Origin: an uncultured Peptoniphilaceae bacterium
GTDB lineage: Bacteria > Bacillota > Clostridia > Tissierellales > Peptoniphilaceae
DNA: 64,000 nucleotides
Direction: 5' to 3'
Assembly (NCBI GenBank): GCA_943912255.1
Contig: CALTTP010000008.1
Coordinates: 37,634 to 101,633, forward strand
Shown here: positions 20,022 to 29,363 of the stretch, in pieces
Numbering within the stretch: position 1 is the stretch's first letter
Layout: each line of letters starts with the position of its first letter
Made by a program: the position numbers and the translations under genes
Notes under the pieces: generated by a model
Databases searched by the model: none
What the model saw: the letters and a program-made list of their open reading frames with translations, nothing else
Told to the model about the DNA's origin: nothing

Positions 20022-21047
20022 CTACTTCTTCAATCTCGGATCTAGTGCATCCCTAAGTCCATCGGCGAATAGGTTTAGAGATAATATCATCAAACTAAGT
20101 AATAGTGAGGGTATTATAAGTCTATAGGCATAGGAGTAAATACCACCTAGGGCATCTGCTGCCATGGCTCCAAGGGAAGTCATAGGTGCAGAAACTCCAA
20201 TTCCCAAAAAAGATAGAAAGGACTCTAGGAATATAGCTGAAGGTATTTGCATGGCCGTCATAACTATAATCTGTCCAATACAATTGGGAAAAAGATGCCT
20301 TTTTATAACCCTTTTTTTAGAACCACCTAGGGCTTCCACAGCTGTAACAAATTCCTGCTTCTTAAGCATTAGAACCTGTCCTCTTATTATCCTTGCCATG
20401 CCCACCCAATATAAAAGTCCAAAAGCTATAAAAATCGATACTAAAGCTGGACCTAGGGTTGACAGCTTCTTAGCTATGGCAGAGTTGGAGTTGTTTACAA
20501 AACTCTTCATAGGTTGTGAAATGCCTATGGATAATAAAATAACAACTAAGACGTCGGGGATGGAGTAGATTAAATCCAAAATCCTCATCATGATTGCATC
20601 GACTCTTCCACCAAAATATCCTGAAATAGATCCATATATAGTTCCAATTATTAAAACTATCAAAGAGGCAAACACCCCTACAATTAGGGAAACCCTTGTG
20701 CCATACATAGTCCTTACCATGATATTACGCCCTAGCTTGTCTGTCCCAAAGGGATATTTCCATGAGGGAAATAGATTTTCATCTCCTCTAAATTGAGTAG
20801 TGTAATCCCCTTTTACAAAGTAAGGACCGATAAAGGCAAATATAAATACGATAAGTAAAAATCCCAAGGATACCATTGCCACCTTATTTTCTTTAAGACG
20901 TCTAAAGGCATCTTGAAAGTAGGATGTGGAAGGAGCTTTCGTTATAAAGTTCTCCTTTGACTCCTGGGAAGCAAGTTCAAAGTCATCTTCTTTAAATTCG
21001 TATTCTTCTAATTTGAGTTTAGAATTTAAACTAAGTAAATTATCCAT
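20022..21047 (-). CDS. oppC: Peptide ABC transporter permease (OppC)
   Basis: Integral membrane permease, 341 aa. A cytoplasmic tail of about 55 residues and the OppC_N domain precede six membrane segments. The EAA loop (EALGGSKKRVIKRHLFPN, about residue 235-252) contacts the ATPases. GTDKLGRNIMVRTMYGTRVSL is characteristic of the DppC/OppC branch. Starts 1 nt after oppB ends, with an AAAGGAGC box. Confidence 0.95.
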   Translation of the reverse strand: MDNLLSLNSKLKLEEYEFKEDDFELASQESKENFITKAPSTSYFQDAFRRLKENKVAMVSLGFLLIVFIFAFIGPYFVKGDYTTQFRGDENLFPSWKYPFGTDKLGRNIMVRTMYGTRVSLIVGVFASLIVLIIGTIYGSISGYFGGRVDAIMMRILDLIYSIPDVLVVILLSIGISQPMKSFVNNSNSAIAKKLSTLGPALVSIFIAFGLLYWVGMARIIRGQVLMLKKQEFVTAVEALGGSKKRVIKRHLFPNCIGQIIVMTAMQIPSAIFLESFLSFLGIGVSAPMTSLGAMAADALGGIYSYAYRLIIPSLLLSLMILSLNLFADGLRDALDPRLKK

Positions 21048-21048
21048 T

Positions 21049-21978
21049 TTAAGCTCCTTTCGTCAAATCTATTCTCGGGTCGATAAATCTATATAAAATA
21101 TCCACCAACATGTTCATAAAGATTACCAGGGCTGCAAAGAACAGCGTTGTAGCCATAATAATGGGATAATCTCTATTAAGTACTGAGTTTATAAAGTACC
21201 TTCCTAATCCTTGCACGGAAAATACGGATTCAACTACCATGGACCCGGTTATGATTCCTGCAGTTAGTGGACCAAGATAGGTAAGTACTGGTATAAAAGC
21301 GTTCTTCAAAGCGTGTTTAAAGAGTATCTTTCCTTCAGAAACTCCCTTTGCTCTAGCCGTTCTAATATAGTCTTGGCCAATGGCATCTAACATGGATGAA
21401 CGGGATAACCTGGCAATATAACACATTGGATAAAATCCCAATGAGAAGCAAGGCATTAAGTAGGACTTAAAGGAAGATAAACCCATTGTTGGCAAAGCCT
21501 TTAACCTAACTCCAAAGAAAAGTAGTAGAAGTGTTGCCACTACAAACCCTGGAGCTGAGATACCTATGGTGGTTAATACTCTAAGTATGGAGTCTAGTTT
21601 TTCTCCTCTATGATAGGCGGCTAGACAACCTAAAGGCACTCCCACCAATATGGCCCATAAAAGTGCCAATAACCCTAACTTGGCACTAGTAGGAAACATC
21701 TCCTTGATAATATCCATTACTGGCCTATCCTTTTGCATCTTAAGGGAAACTCCGAACTCTCCTTTAAGGGCATTTGTAATAAATTTTTTTAATTGAACTG
21801 AATAGGGTTGGTCCAGTCCATATTTTTTGTTTAATGCAGCCAGTACCTCCGGAGATTGGGTCTTCTCACTGGCAAAGGGAGAACCTGGTACTAACTTCAT
21901 TAGAAAGAATGTAATACAAGTCACCAAAAACAAAACTGCAATGGCTTGTACAATTCTCTTTAAAATATATTTTGTCAT
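21049..21978 (-). CDS. oppB: Peptide ABC transporter permease (OppB)
   Basis: First gene of the operon, 309 aa, six membrane segments. The DppB/OppB N-terminus MTKYILKRIVQAIAVLFLVT is followed by FFLMKLVPGSPF, and the EAA motif is ARAKGVSEGKILFKHALKN (about residue 205-223). It pairs with OppC to form the translocation pore. AGGAGG box 5 nt before the ATG; promoter at 22030-22058. Confidence 0.96.
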   Translation of the reverse strand: MTKYILKRIVQAIAVLFLVTCITFFLMKLVPGSPFASEKTQSPEVLAALNKKYGLDQPYSVQLKKFITNALKGEFGVSLKMQKDRPVMDIIKEMFPTSAKLGLLALLWAILVGVPLGCLAAYHRGEKLDSILRVLTTIGISAPGFVVATLLLLFFGVRLKALPTMGLSSFKSYLMPCFSLGFYPMCYIARLSRSSMLDAIGQDYIRTARAKGVSEGKILFKHALKNAFIPVLTYLGPLTAGIITGSMVVESVFSVQGLGRYFINSVLNRDYPIIMATTLFFAALVIFMNMLVDILYRFIDPRIDLTKGA

Positions 21979-21998
21979 AGCTCCTCCTTTTGAAAACC

Positions 21999-22010
21999 AG
22001 CAATATTGCT
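21999..22010. promoter_or_regulatory. 12-bp perfect palindrome in the opp1 leader
   Basis: AGCAATATTGCT lies between the predicted transcription start and the oppB ribosome binding site. It could be a repressor site or a small leader hairpin. Confidence 0.35.
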
Positions 22011-22029
22011 AAGTTCTCGGTTTCGTACA

Positions 22030-22058
22030 ATTATACACTTTATCAGTTTAAATTGCAA
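22030..22058 (-). promoter_or_regulatory. Promoter of peptide ABC operon 1
   Basis: Minus strand TTGCAA (22058-22053), 17 nt, perfect TATAAT (22035-22030). Confidence 0.75.
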
Positions 22059-22304
22059 GCTTTATGCAGTATTAAAGTTAAATATTGTTAAATGTTGATA
22101 TTTCAATGTTAGTAAGATATTTTTCGACTTTTTAAATAGAAATCATCAAATTTTTCAGAATAATTTACGAGAATTTTATTTTAATTTTATGTAAATTTTT
22201 GAAAATTTTCGCTATTTTTATGGCAAATTTTATTAAATTAGTCGACCTTTTAACTTATGTAAAACCCATTAAAAATAAGCCTCTTGGATTGTATTTTAGG
22301 CATT
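22059..22304. other. AT-rich spacer upstream of opp operon 1
   Basis: No supported gene or RNA. It is very AT-rich with A/T runs, which may act as curved or UP-element-like DNA upstream of the strong opp1 promoter. Confidence 0.4.
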
Positions 22305-22343
22305 AAAAAATCCCCTTTGCTATAAATTAGCAAAGAGGATTTC
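22305..22343 (-). terminator. Terminator of the CWB2/LRR surface protein gene
   Basis: Minus strand AATCCTCTTTGCTA, loop, TAGCAAAGGGGATTTTTT, starting about 14 nt after the stop codon. Confidence 0.9.
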
Positions 22344-22356
22344 TAAATTTAATGTC

Positions 22357-25300
22357 CTAGTTTTTAAAAAATTCTAAAACATCTTTACCTATTAAACTGT
22401 CTCCTCCAATTATATGAAGGGTGTTTGTTTCTATTTTATCCAAATAGTCCTTAAGCTTTTTGTCCTTCTTATCAACCAATAAAACAGAACTGTTTTTGAT
22501 GTGAACTACAGGTGCAATACTAAGGGCGTCTGCATATTCTCTCCCAGAAGCTAGGAAGATTTCATCTTTTACATTAAGTTCCTTCAAAACGTTTAAAGAC
22601 GTTTCGTATCTGTCCTTACCATAAATTCTCTTGGTAGAGCCACTTTCTTTTTCAGCGGCCACAGATACACTGCCTCTTCCTCCTACAATGACCTTTTCAC
22701 CACTTAGTTTCTTTAAAAATGAGATATTGTCATTTCCATCTTTAACCAATAGGATTGAAGCTTTGTATTTATTGGTAAGTCCACTAGATGAAAGAGCATC
22801 TGGGAAGTCTTTACCATCCACCACTATCATATTTTCATTGTTGGTAAGACCCATTACCCTTTGTGCAACTAGTCTTGAAGTTTCATATCGATCCTTACCT
22901 GCGATCCTTTCAACCTTTAGAATTTTCTCTAAATCATTTTCAACGGCTAGGTTCACAGAGGAGTCTCCGCCTATGATTATTGCATTTTTCGCTCCTAATC
23001 TTTTTATTTCATCCTTTAAGGAAGATCTTAGTCCGTCCTTTCCAACTTGTAGAATAGGCGCATTGACTATACCTGCAAAACCACCAGCACTTAAGGCGTC
23101 AGAATAATTGTAGCCATCTACAATAATCACTTTGTCTGAATTACTAAAGTATTTTTTTGAAACTTCAATTGAGGTTTCAACTCTATCCCTACCACTAATC
23201 CTATCGACTTCACGCTTTACTGGTGTTGCTGGAATTGGATCATTAGGGCTAGGATCATTTCTCTTACCTGACCTTATTACATCTCTCTTAGCTTTATCTA
23301 AAGCCTTTACAAAGTCATCCAAAACACCTTGTTCAAAAGCTTCATTTAATGCCTTCTTGGACTGTTCCAAGACTTCTAAAAGATTTTGTTTCTCTCTTCT
23401 CCTACCTCTATTAAAATCTCTAGAGTTTAAAAACTCCTCAATTTCAGATATCTTTTCTTCCAAGGCCTTAGTTTCAAGTTCCACTAAGATTATTTTATGG
23501 TACTTGGACTCAGGGAAGTTTAAATGTTCAGGATTTCTCGTATATAACTTAACTATTCTTGGTTTTTTCTCCTCGTCGATATTGTTTTTAAAGGCGTCCT
23601 TGTGTAGGCTCTTTAAAGAATTAGGCAGATTTACAGTATCTAAGATACCCTCTGCAAAGGCAGATTTTTCTATCTTTTCAATTCCCTCTTCTAACACCAA
23701 CTCTCTTAAATATCTAAACTTTTTATTGTGCTCAAAAGCACTTTGTTTAATAAGCTTCACATTTCCAGGAATAGTAATCTTTTCCATTCTATGGCCCATA
23801 AAGGCTCTTCTGTCTATAGTTTCCAAAGTGCTAGGGAAGATTAGTTCCTTAAAAGGCGCTCCTTGGAAAGCTGATGAACCAACGATTTTAACCCCTTCAG
23901 GAATATTGATTTCCGTTAGATAAATATCCCTGGCAAAAACACCATCAGAAATATACTCCATGGATTTAGAGTAGTTTACCTTGGTAAATAGGTTAAGAGA
24001 AAAAACACCATTACCTATCTCTGTTACAGAGTCTGGAATTGTCAATTCTCCCTTTAACTGGTTACCATTAAAGGCAGTCATACCTATGGATTTCAATGTA
24101 TTTGGCAAATCAAGACTTTCTAAAGCATTGTATTTAAAAGCAGACTGTCCAATTTCTTCCAGTTTTTCAGGAAATACTACGGATTTCATACCATCAGGAG
24201 ACTTAATATCGTCTGTTGCAACTATTACGTCGTCATCGGACATGGCAAAGGCGTCTTCTCCAATTTTTGTTATCGCTTTACCATCTTTATTGTAACTTGG
24301 TAAAACAACATCTTTATTATATTCAAACTTGTCCTTGCCTGATTGAGTAAATCCCTTTATAGTATCACCTTCAATTACAAAGTCGTCTAGGTTGTATTCC
24401 ATACTAGGTTTAATTTTTATATTCTCTAAAGCTTCAGCTAACTTTTGAACCCCGTGGTCCACTTCTCCCTTAGTGGAATTTGGATCAGAGTACAAGTCCT
24501 TGCCATGCTCCAACCACTTTTGAAGTTCTGCCCAAGTCTCTTCAGTATAAAGCTCTTTTAATAGACTATCTGCCTTCTTAATAAGTTCATTTAACTTAGA
24601 TTTATCTGCACCTAATAAAGTTAATCCTGCTAACGCATCATTTAAGTCCTTAACGGCCTTGTCAATCTCATCTTGAGTGGAATCATAGTCCTTCATAACC
24701 CCTCTAGCTTCATCTAGAGTTTTCAATAGATTTACTCCAGTCTCTTCAGTATATTGACTTAAATTGTACCCAGCGGCCTTTCTAATGGCATCGTAAAGTT
24801 CATTTCTATCCGCATTGGATTTCAAGATAAACTCTTGGTATTCACTGTTTTTGATATAGGTTGAAGCCCCTAGATGTTTTGGGTTTCTAGTATATACATA
24901 CACTTTTCCATATCCTTCGCCTTCTCCTGACTCTATAGGCTCAATACCTGGATTACCTCTAAATACATAGCCTAAAGTCTTAAAGGCCGAAAATGGATAG
25001 TCTACAGATTTAATTTGATTAAAGGCAAAGGAGTAATTATCCAATTGAATTAAGTTCACTTCGTCAGAAATTGTTAAATCGGCTATTTCATTGTATGCAA
25101 AGGCCTCATTTCCCACCTTCCAAGTATTAGCAGGTAGGTGAAGTTTCTTTATCTTATTGTTTTTAAAAGCACTGGAGTCTATAATAAAGGTCGCTTCCGG
25201 AAGAACCAACTCACTGATTTCGTTGTCCCCAAAAGCTCCTGCCCTAATAATAAAATTACCTTGTTCAGGGTAGACTTCAGGCAGTTTCAAACTAGTAATA

Positions 25301-26610
25301 GCCATATTTTTAAAGGCATTATCTCCAATTCCAAGAACCGGCATCTCTTTGCCGTCTATAGCAATGGAGTTTGGTATAACCAAGTCCTTATTTGTCTTAA
25401 TCTTTTCAGTACCCTTTTCAGTAAGGCCTGTAATTGTCAAAGAGTCCTTGTACTTGGATATTTTGTCGTTTATTATTTCATAAGTAAAGTCTTCTACTTC
25501 CCATGGTGTTTGAACTTTGGACTCAACAAAACTTATCTTTCCAACGACTTTGGTTCTGGAAAGAATTTGATCAGGACAACCTTCTGTACATTCATCACCT
25601 TTAGGATTTAGTTTAGCCATCACATCTTCTGGAACCTGAGCAAAATTAGCTTCTATATCTACCACTTGTTCCTTGGAACTGTCAACTTCAATACTGTTCC
25701 AGGCAATAGGAATCCTATATATCTCCCCTGGACCTACAGCAATGCTTTGAAAGTCATTTTCACTGATTGCAGATTTAAGCAGAACTTTTTCTTCCAGTAG
25801 CTTTATTAAATCTTCTTTACTGGTTCCAACATTTGCTTCAATTGTACCAAAGTCTAAAGTTATAGGTTCTGTAGTAGTAAAAGCCCTTGCTTTTATGGTT
25901 ATATCCCTACCTTGAGGAATGTCCAATTTATTTTGAAGATTGCCAAAGGTATATTCTGAAATAAAGAGATTCCTTCCCTCCGGTGCAATCTTTAAAGTTA
26001 CATTATCAGAACCACTTCTAAATAAATATCTTCCCAATTCCTCTAGATTTGACCCTAGGACAAGTTCCCCTTCCATGGCTTTGTCTCCCCTAAATAAATC
26101 TGGTCCAGTAATTTTTAGTGATTCTGGAAAGTTTACCGTCTTTAATTTAGTATTGGCCATTAATGCCTTTCCTGAAAGTTCTTCCAGTCCTTCTGGTAGA
26201 ACTAGTGTTTCAAGACCAGTTCCTCCTATTCCGGAAAAATCAATAGACTTTAAGGTAGATGGAAGATTGATTTTCTTTAAATTAGGTAATTTCGTAAATG
26301 AATTTCTTCCAATGGTCTCTACCCCTTCAGGCACAGTTACCTTAACCAGGGTTTTCTTTCCTGAAAAAGCACTTTCACCAATATGCTTTACAGGAACTCC
26401 TCCAATGGAATCTGGAATAACTAATTCTTCTGCCGTTCCATTGTACTTGGTTATGGTTTGAGTAGTTTCATCAAATTCAAAGTCTCCTTCTTCTACTGCT
26501 AGAAGTTGAGAATTTTCTGAAACTTTTTCCTTTGCCAAGGAATTTATAGGAAAAACTCCTATAACCATGGCAAAGATCAACAATAAAGATAATATCCTCT
26601 TTTTATTCAT
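22357..26610 (-). CDS. Large surface protein: BspA-type leucine-rich repeats, FIVAR-like helices and three CWB2 modules
   Basis: A secreted wall-anchored protein of 1417 aa. Signal peptide at residues 1-26 (LLLIFAMVIGVFPINSLA). Three blocks of LRR_5/BspA repeats (about 40-235, 370-600 and 750-1040) show the KxIxxxAFxxNxLxxLxLPxxLxxIG pattern. FIVAR-like three-helix modules lie near 605-745 (TEETWAELQKWLEHGKDLY type) and 1045-1115. The C-terminal ~290 residues are three cell-wall-binding-2 repeats (RISGRDRVETS, RIAGKDRYETS, RIYGKDRYETS, each followed by a DALS motif), which hold proteins non-covalently to a secondary wall polymer. A likely adhesin or host-interaction protein; the ligand is unknown. 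Monocistronic, with its own terminator. Confidence 0.93.
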   Translation of the reverse strand: MNKKRILSLLLIFAMVIGVFPINSLAKEKVSENSQLLAVEEGDFEFDETTQTITKYNGTAEELVIPDSIGGVPVKHIGESAFSGKKTLVKVTVPEGVETIGRNSFTKLPNLKKINLPSTLKSIDFSGIGGTGLETLVLPEGLEELSGKALMANTKLKTVNFPESLKITGPDLFRGDKAMEGELVLGSNLEELGRYLFRSGSDNVTLKIAPEGRNLFISEYTFGNLQNKLDIPQGRDITIKARAFTTTEPITLDFGTIEANVGTSKEDLIKLLEEKVLLKSAISENDFQSIAVGPGEIYRIPIAWNSIEVDSSKEQVVDIEANFAQVPEDVMAKLNPKGDECTEGCPDQILSRTKVVGKISFVESKVQTPWEVEDFTYEIINDKISKYKDSLTITGLTEKGTEKIKTNKDLVIPNSIAIDGKEMPVLGIGDNAFKNMAITSLKLPEVYPEQGNFIIRAGAFGDNEISELVLPEATFIIDSSAFKNNKIKKLHLPANTWKVGNEAFAYNEIADLTISDEVNLIQLDNYSFAFNQIKSVDYPFSAFKTLGYVFRGNPGIEPIESGEGEGYGKVYVYTRNPKHLGASTYIKNSEYQEFILKSNADRNELYDAIRKAAGYNLSQYTEETGVNLLKTLDEARGVMKDYDSTQDEIDKAVKDLNDALAGLTLLGADKSKLNELIKKADSLLKELYTEETWAELQKWLEHGKDLYSDPNSTKGEVDHGVQKLAEALENIKIKPSMEYNLDDFVIEGDTIKGFTQSGKDKFEYNKDVVLPSYNKDGKAITKIGEDAFAMSDDDVIVATDDIKSPDGMKSVVFPEKLEEIGQSAFKYNALESLDLPNTLKSIGMTAFNGNQLKGELTIPDSVTEIGNGVFSLNLFTKVNYSKSMEYISDGVFARDIYLTEINIPEGVKIVGSSAFQGAPFKELIFPSTLETIDRRAFMGHRMEKITIPGNVKLIKQSAFEHNKKFRYLRELVLEEGIEKIEKSAFAEGILDTVNLPNSLKSLHKDAFKNNIDEEKKPRIVKLYTRNPEHLNFPESKYHKIILVELETKALEEKISEIEEFLNSRDFNRGRRREKQNLLEVLEQSKKALNEAFEQGVLDDFVKALDKAKRDVIRSGKRNDPSPNDPIPATPVKREVDRISGRDRVETSIEVSKKYFSNSDKVIIVDGYNYSDALSAGGFAGIVNAPILQVGKDGLRSSLKDEIKRLGAKNAIIIGGDSSVNLAVENDLEKILKVERIAGKDRYETSRLVAQRVMGLTNNENMIVVDGKDFPDALSSSGLTNKYKASILLVKDGNDNISFLKKLSGEKVIVGGRGSVSVAAEKESGSTKRIYGKDRYETSLNVLKELNVKDEIFLASGREYADALSIAPVVHIKNSSVLLVDKKDKKLKDYLDKIETNTLHIIGGDSLIGKDVLEFFKN

Positions 26611-26708
26611 GGTTTCCCCCTTTTATTTACTAACGAGATAAATCTTTCCTCCATTATATCATTACCAGTTAAACAGTTCCACCTTATGCCAGCAAATCCC
26701 ATGTATCG

Positions 26709-26737
26709 TTTACAATCCACTACAACTATGATAAAAT
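26709..26737 (+). promoter_or_regulatory. Promoter of ychF
   Basis: TTTACA (26709-26714), 17 nt, TAAAAT (26732-26737). Confidence 0.6.
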
Positions 26738-26778
26738 CAATATGATTTTTTATGACTATATGAAGGAAGAGGGATTAC

Positions 26779-27870
26779 ATGAAATTAGGAATTGTAGGTT
26801 TACCCAATGTAGGTAAAAGTACAATGTTTAACGCAATAACAAAGGCAGGAGCTGAATCAGCAAACTACCCTTTCTGTACAATAGACCCAAATGTGGGAAT
26901 GGTAGACGTTCCCGACGAAAGACTAGAAGTTTTAGGAGAACTATCCAGATCAAAGAAGATAGTGCCAGCAAGTATCGAATTTTTCGATATTGCAGGACTA
27001 GTTAAAGGTGCATCTAAGGGAGAAGGACTGGGAAATAAATTCTTGGCAAATATTAGAGAAGTTGATGCCATTGTACAAGTTCTCAGATGTTTTGAAGATG
27101 ACAACATCGTCCATGTAGACGGGGACATCAACCCATTAAGGGATATTGAAACCATAAACTTGGAACTTATCTTTTCCGATATGGAAATGGTTGAAAAGAG
27201 ACTGGATAAGTCTTCAAGGGCCTTAAAAGGCAACAAGGAACTTCAACCAGAAGTGGATTTATTGAAGAGACTATCGGAAGTATTAGAACAAGGTAAGTCT
27301 GCCAGAGTATTGGACTTAGATGAAGATGAGAAAAAACTGTTAAGGGGCTTTAACCTACTTTCAGACAAGCCAATAGTATATGTGGCAAATATATCAGAAG
27401 ATGAAGTGGCAAGTCCAGAAGATAATGAATATGTGAAGGATATAATGGAATTTGCTAAGACGGAAAATGCAGAAGTGGTTCCAATATCAGTAAAGATAGA
27501 ACAGGAGATTTCAGAGCTGGACAGTGAAGATGAAAAAGAATTCTTAGAGGCTTTAGGTTTAGAAGAATCTGGTGTAGATAGCCTTATAAGAGCTTCCTAC
27601 AGCCTTCTTGGACTAATGTCCTTCCTAACTACAGGAGAAATGGAAACAAGGGCATGGACCATAAAAAAAGGCACTAAGGCCGTTGATGCAGCCGGAAAAA
27701 TCCACACCGATATCGCAAGGGGATTTATACGGGCAGAAATCGTGTCCTATAAAGACCTAGTAGACCTTGGCAGCATGAACGCCGCCAGAGAAAAGGGTCT
27801 GGTTAGACTAGAGGGCAAGGACTATATAATGCAAGATGGCGATGTGGTCCACTTTAGATTTAATGTTTAA
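26779..27870 (+). CDS. ychF: Redox-regulated ATPase YchF (OLA1/Obg-like)
   Basis: Cytosolic P-loop ATPase of the Obg-HflX group that binds ribosomes and is linked to the oxidative stress response. The protein is 363 aa, full length. G1 GLPNVGKST is near residue 7, G2/switch ANYPFCTIDPNVGMV, and G3 DIAGLVKGASKGEGLGN. The C-terminal TGS domain ends DYIMQDGDVVHFRFNV. GGAAGAGGGA box before ATG 26779. It stands alone between its promoter and a terminator. Confidence 0.98.
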   Translation: MKLGIVGLPNVGKSTMFNAITKAGAESANYPFCTIDPNVGMVDVPDERLEVLGELSRSKKIVPASIEFFDIAGLVKGASKGEGLGNKFLANIREVDAIVQVLRCFEDDNIVHVDGDINPLRDIETINLELIFSDMEMVEKRLDKSSRALKGNKELQPEVDLLKRLSEVLEQGKSARVLDLDEDEKKLLRGFNLLSDKPIVYVANISEDEVASPEDNEYVKDIMEFAKTENAEVVPISVKIEQEISELDSEDEKEFLEALGLEESGVDSLIRASYSLLGLMSFLTTGEMETRAWTIKKGTKAVDAAGKIHTDIARGFIRAEIVSYKDLVDLGSMNAAREKGLVRLEGKDYIMQDGDVVHFRFNV

Positions 27871-27898
27871 AATAAAGTGTTTCAACTTAATAATCAAC

Positions 27899-27933
27899 AA
27901 AAGGCATCTAGATCTATTGTAAGATGCCTTTTT
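27899..27933 (+). terminator. ychF terminator
   Basis: AAAAGGCATCT, 12-nt loop, AGATGCCTTTTT. Confidence 0.88.
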
Positions 27934-28000
27934 CTAATCTCATTTTAGATAGCTGAAATTTAATCTATATTCTTCTATATTTAAAGTAACATTTTCTTCC

Positions 28001-28165
28001 TTAGTCAATTATCTGATCAATCTCCTCATATGTTACAAAATCGGTAAATGTATCGTTTTGTTTGTCAATGTCACATATATAAATTTTATTTTCTTCCAAT
28101 ATTTCGACAACGCTAGCTTCATATCCCGACTTCAACTTTACTCTGTCATATAATTTGATTTTCAA
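28001..28165 (-). CDS. Small hypothetical protein, 54 aa
   Basis: A TTG-initiated reading frame of 54 codons (KIKLYDRVKLKSGYEASVVE near the start, YEEIDQIID at the end) with an AGAGG box about 9 nt upstream. The DRVKLKSGYEASVVEI text resembles a small SH3-like beta-barrel start as found in DUF4926-type proteins. It is acidic at the C-terminus and has no membrane segment. It is not recognised further. It lies alone between the ychF and glycosyltransferase terminators. Confidence 0.6.
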   Translation of the reverse strand: MKIKLYDRVKLKSGYEASVVEILEENKIYICDIDKQNDTFTDFVTYEEIDQIID

Positions 28166-28231
28166 TATTATATACCTCTTTTTTTATATCTAAAATTATG
28201 AATTGCTTTAATCCAGCAATTTTTATCAATT

Positions 28232-28275
28232 AAAAACTGTTGAGGTTAATGAACGCTCATACCCCAACAGTTTTT
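28232..28275. terminator. Terminator after the GT2 gene
   Basis: AAAAACTGTTGAGG, loop, CCCAACAGTTTTT; T-tracts are present in both directions. Mainly serves the minus-strand glycosyltransferase ending at 28297. Confidence 0.85.
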
Positions 28276-28296
28276 CTTATTTAAAATCAACATAAT

Positions 28297-29217
28297 CTAC
28301 TTCTTCATCAATGTCATCCTATTGATTACAACCGTCTTCATAAACTTATAAGCTTCTCTTATGCAGGCTATAGGCGCTTTTGTAAAGGCCACAAAGGCGT
28401 ACCAGAAAAATGAAAAATACTTCTTATTTCTCTTATTTGCCACTGCCAAAACAGCATTATGTCTCATATTTACAAAGCGTATCTGTTCTGGGGTCAGTAG
28501 ATGAAAGTACTCCTTCTTTCTTTCTTGAAGTATCTTTTCTCCTTTAATCTTATTCTTTCCCGTGGAGATGGCCTCTCCTTTATGTCTAAAGACTACAACG
28601 TCGTATTCATCAAGGTATCCAATTTTAAATCCGTTTTCAATAGCCTTAAGCATCAGATAAAATTCCTGCCCCATAATGGCTTGGTCAAAGCCACCGATTT
28701 CCTTTAATTTCTCTGCCCTAAACATATAGGTAGGGGTTCCTGTGGCATGGCGCATAATATGGTATTTCAACAGTTCATCGTTGTCAAAGGACCAAATATC
28801 ATGGTAGTCCCTAACATCTATAATCGCTCCTTGGGAGTTTTTTATCTCCATATTGGAAAATATCAAGTCAAAGTCGTTTTCTTCCATAAACTTGACTTGT
28901 TTTTCCACCTTTTCAGCCTTGTACATGTCATCATCGTCTAGAAAGGTGATATAATCTCCCGTAGCTTTAAAAATCCCCACATTTCTCGCCAAGGCTCCTC
29001 CCAGGTTTACCTCGTTTTGAATATAGGTAATCCTTGAATCCTTTAGGGACTCTATGTAATTTTTTATCTCTTCTCGTCTATGATAATCATTTGGAGAGTC
29101 ATCTATGATAATAATCTCCAGGTTTTCATAAGTCTGATTTAATAAGGATTCAACCGCTCTGGAAATATAGGGTACTTCCCTTTTACAAGTCGGCATAACA
29201 ACTGAAACTCTCTTCAT
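28297..29217 (-). CDS. Family 2 glycosyltransferase
   Basis: GT-A fold transferase, 306 aa, that moves a sugar from a nucleotide donor to a glycan or polymer. The N-terminal SVVMPTCKREVPYISRAVESLLNQTY is followed by IIIIDDSPNDYHR and the metal-binding ITFLDDDDMYKAEKV (DxD at about residue 94). The C-terminal 80 residues are basic and aromatic but lack a clear membrane segment. It stands alone with no other polysaccharide genes nearby, so the acceptor cannot be inferred. An extended -10 (TGATATAAT) lies about 30 nt upstream. Confidence 0.92.
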   Translation of the reverse strand: MKRVSVVMPTCKREVPYISRAVESLLNQTYENLEIIIIDDSPNDYHRREEIKNYIESLKDSRITYIQNEVNLGGALARNVGIFKATGDYITFLDDDDMYKAEKVEKQVKFMEENDFDLIFSNMEIKNSQGAIIDVRDYHDIWSFDNDELLKYHIMRHATGTPTYMFRAEKLKEIGGFDQAIMGQEFYLMLKAIENGFKIGYLDEYDVVVFRHKGEAISTGKNKIKGEKILQERKKEYFHLLTPEQIRFVNMRHNAVLAVANKRNKKYFSFFWYAFVAFTKAPIACIREAYKFMKTVVINRMTLMKK

Positions 29218-29240
29218 AGCTTCTCTCCCTTCAAACTCTA

Positions 29241-29249
29241 ATTATATCA
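29241..29249 (-). promoter_or_regulatory. Extended -10 promoter of the GT2 gene
   Basis: TGATATAAT on the minus strand, 24 nt before the start codon; the -35 is weak. Confidence 0.45.
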
Positions 29250-29290
29250 GTTTTGGAGGACTTTTTCTATATTGACCAATTTGCAATTAT

Positions 29291-29320
29291 AAAAATCAAG
29301 CACTCAATAAATTGAGTGCT
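29291..29320 (-). terminator. Terminator of the amino acid decarboxylase gene
   Basis: Perfect AGCACTCAAT-TT-ATTGAGTGCT hairpin followed on the minus strand by TGATTTTT. Confidence 0.88.
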
Positions 29321-29363
29321 CAAATACTAATACCTATTAAATAATCCTCGTGGATTTTTATAA

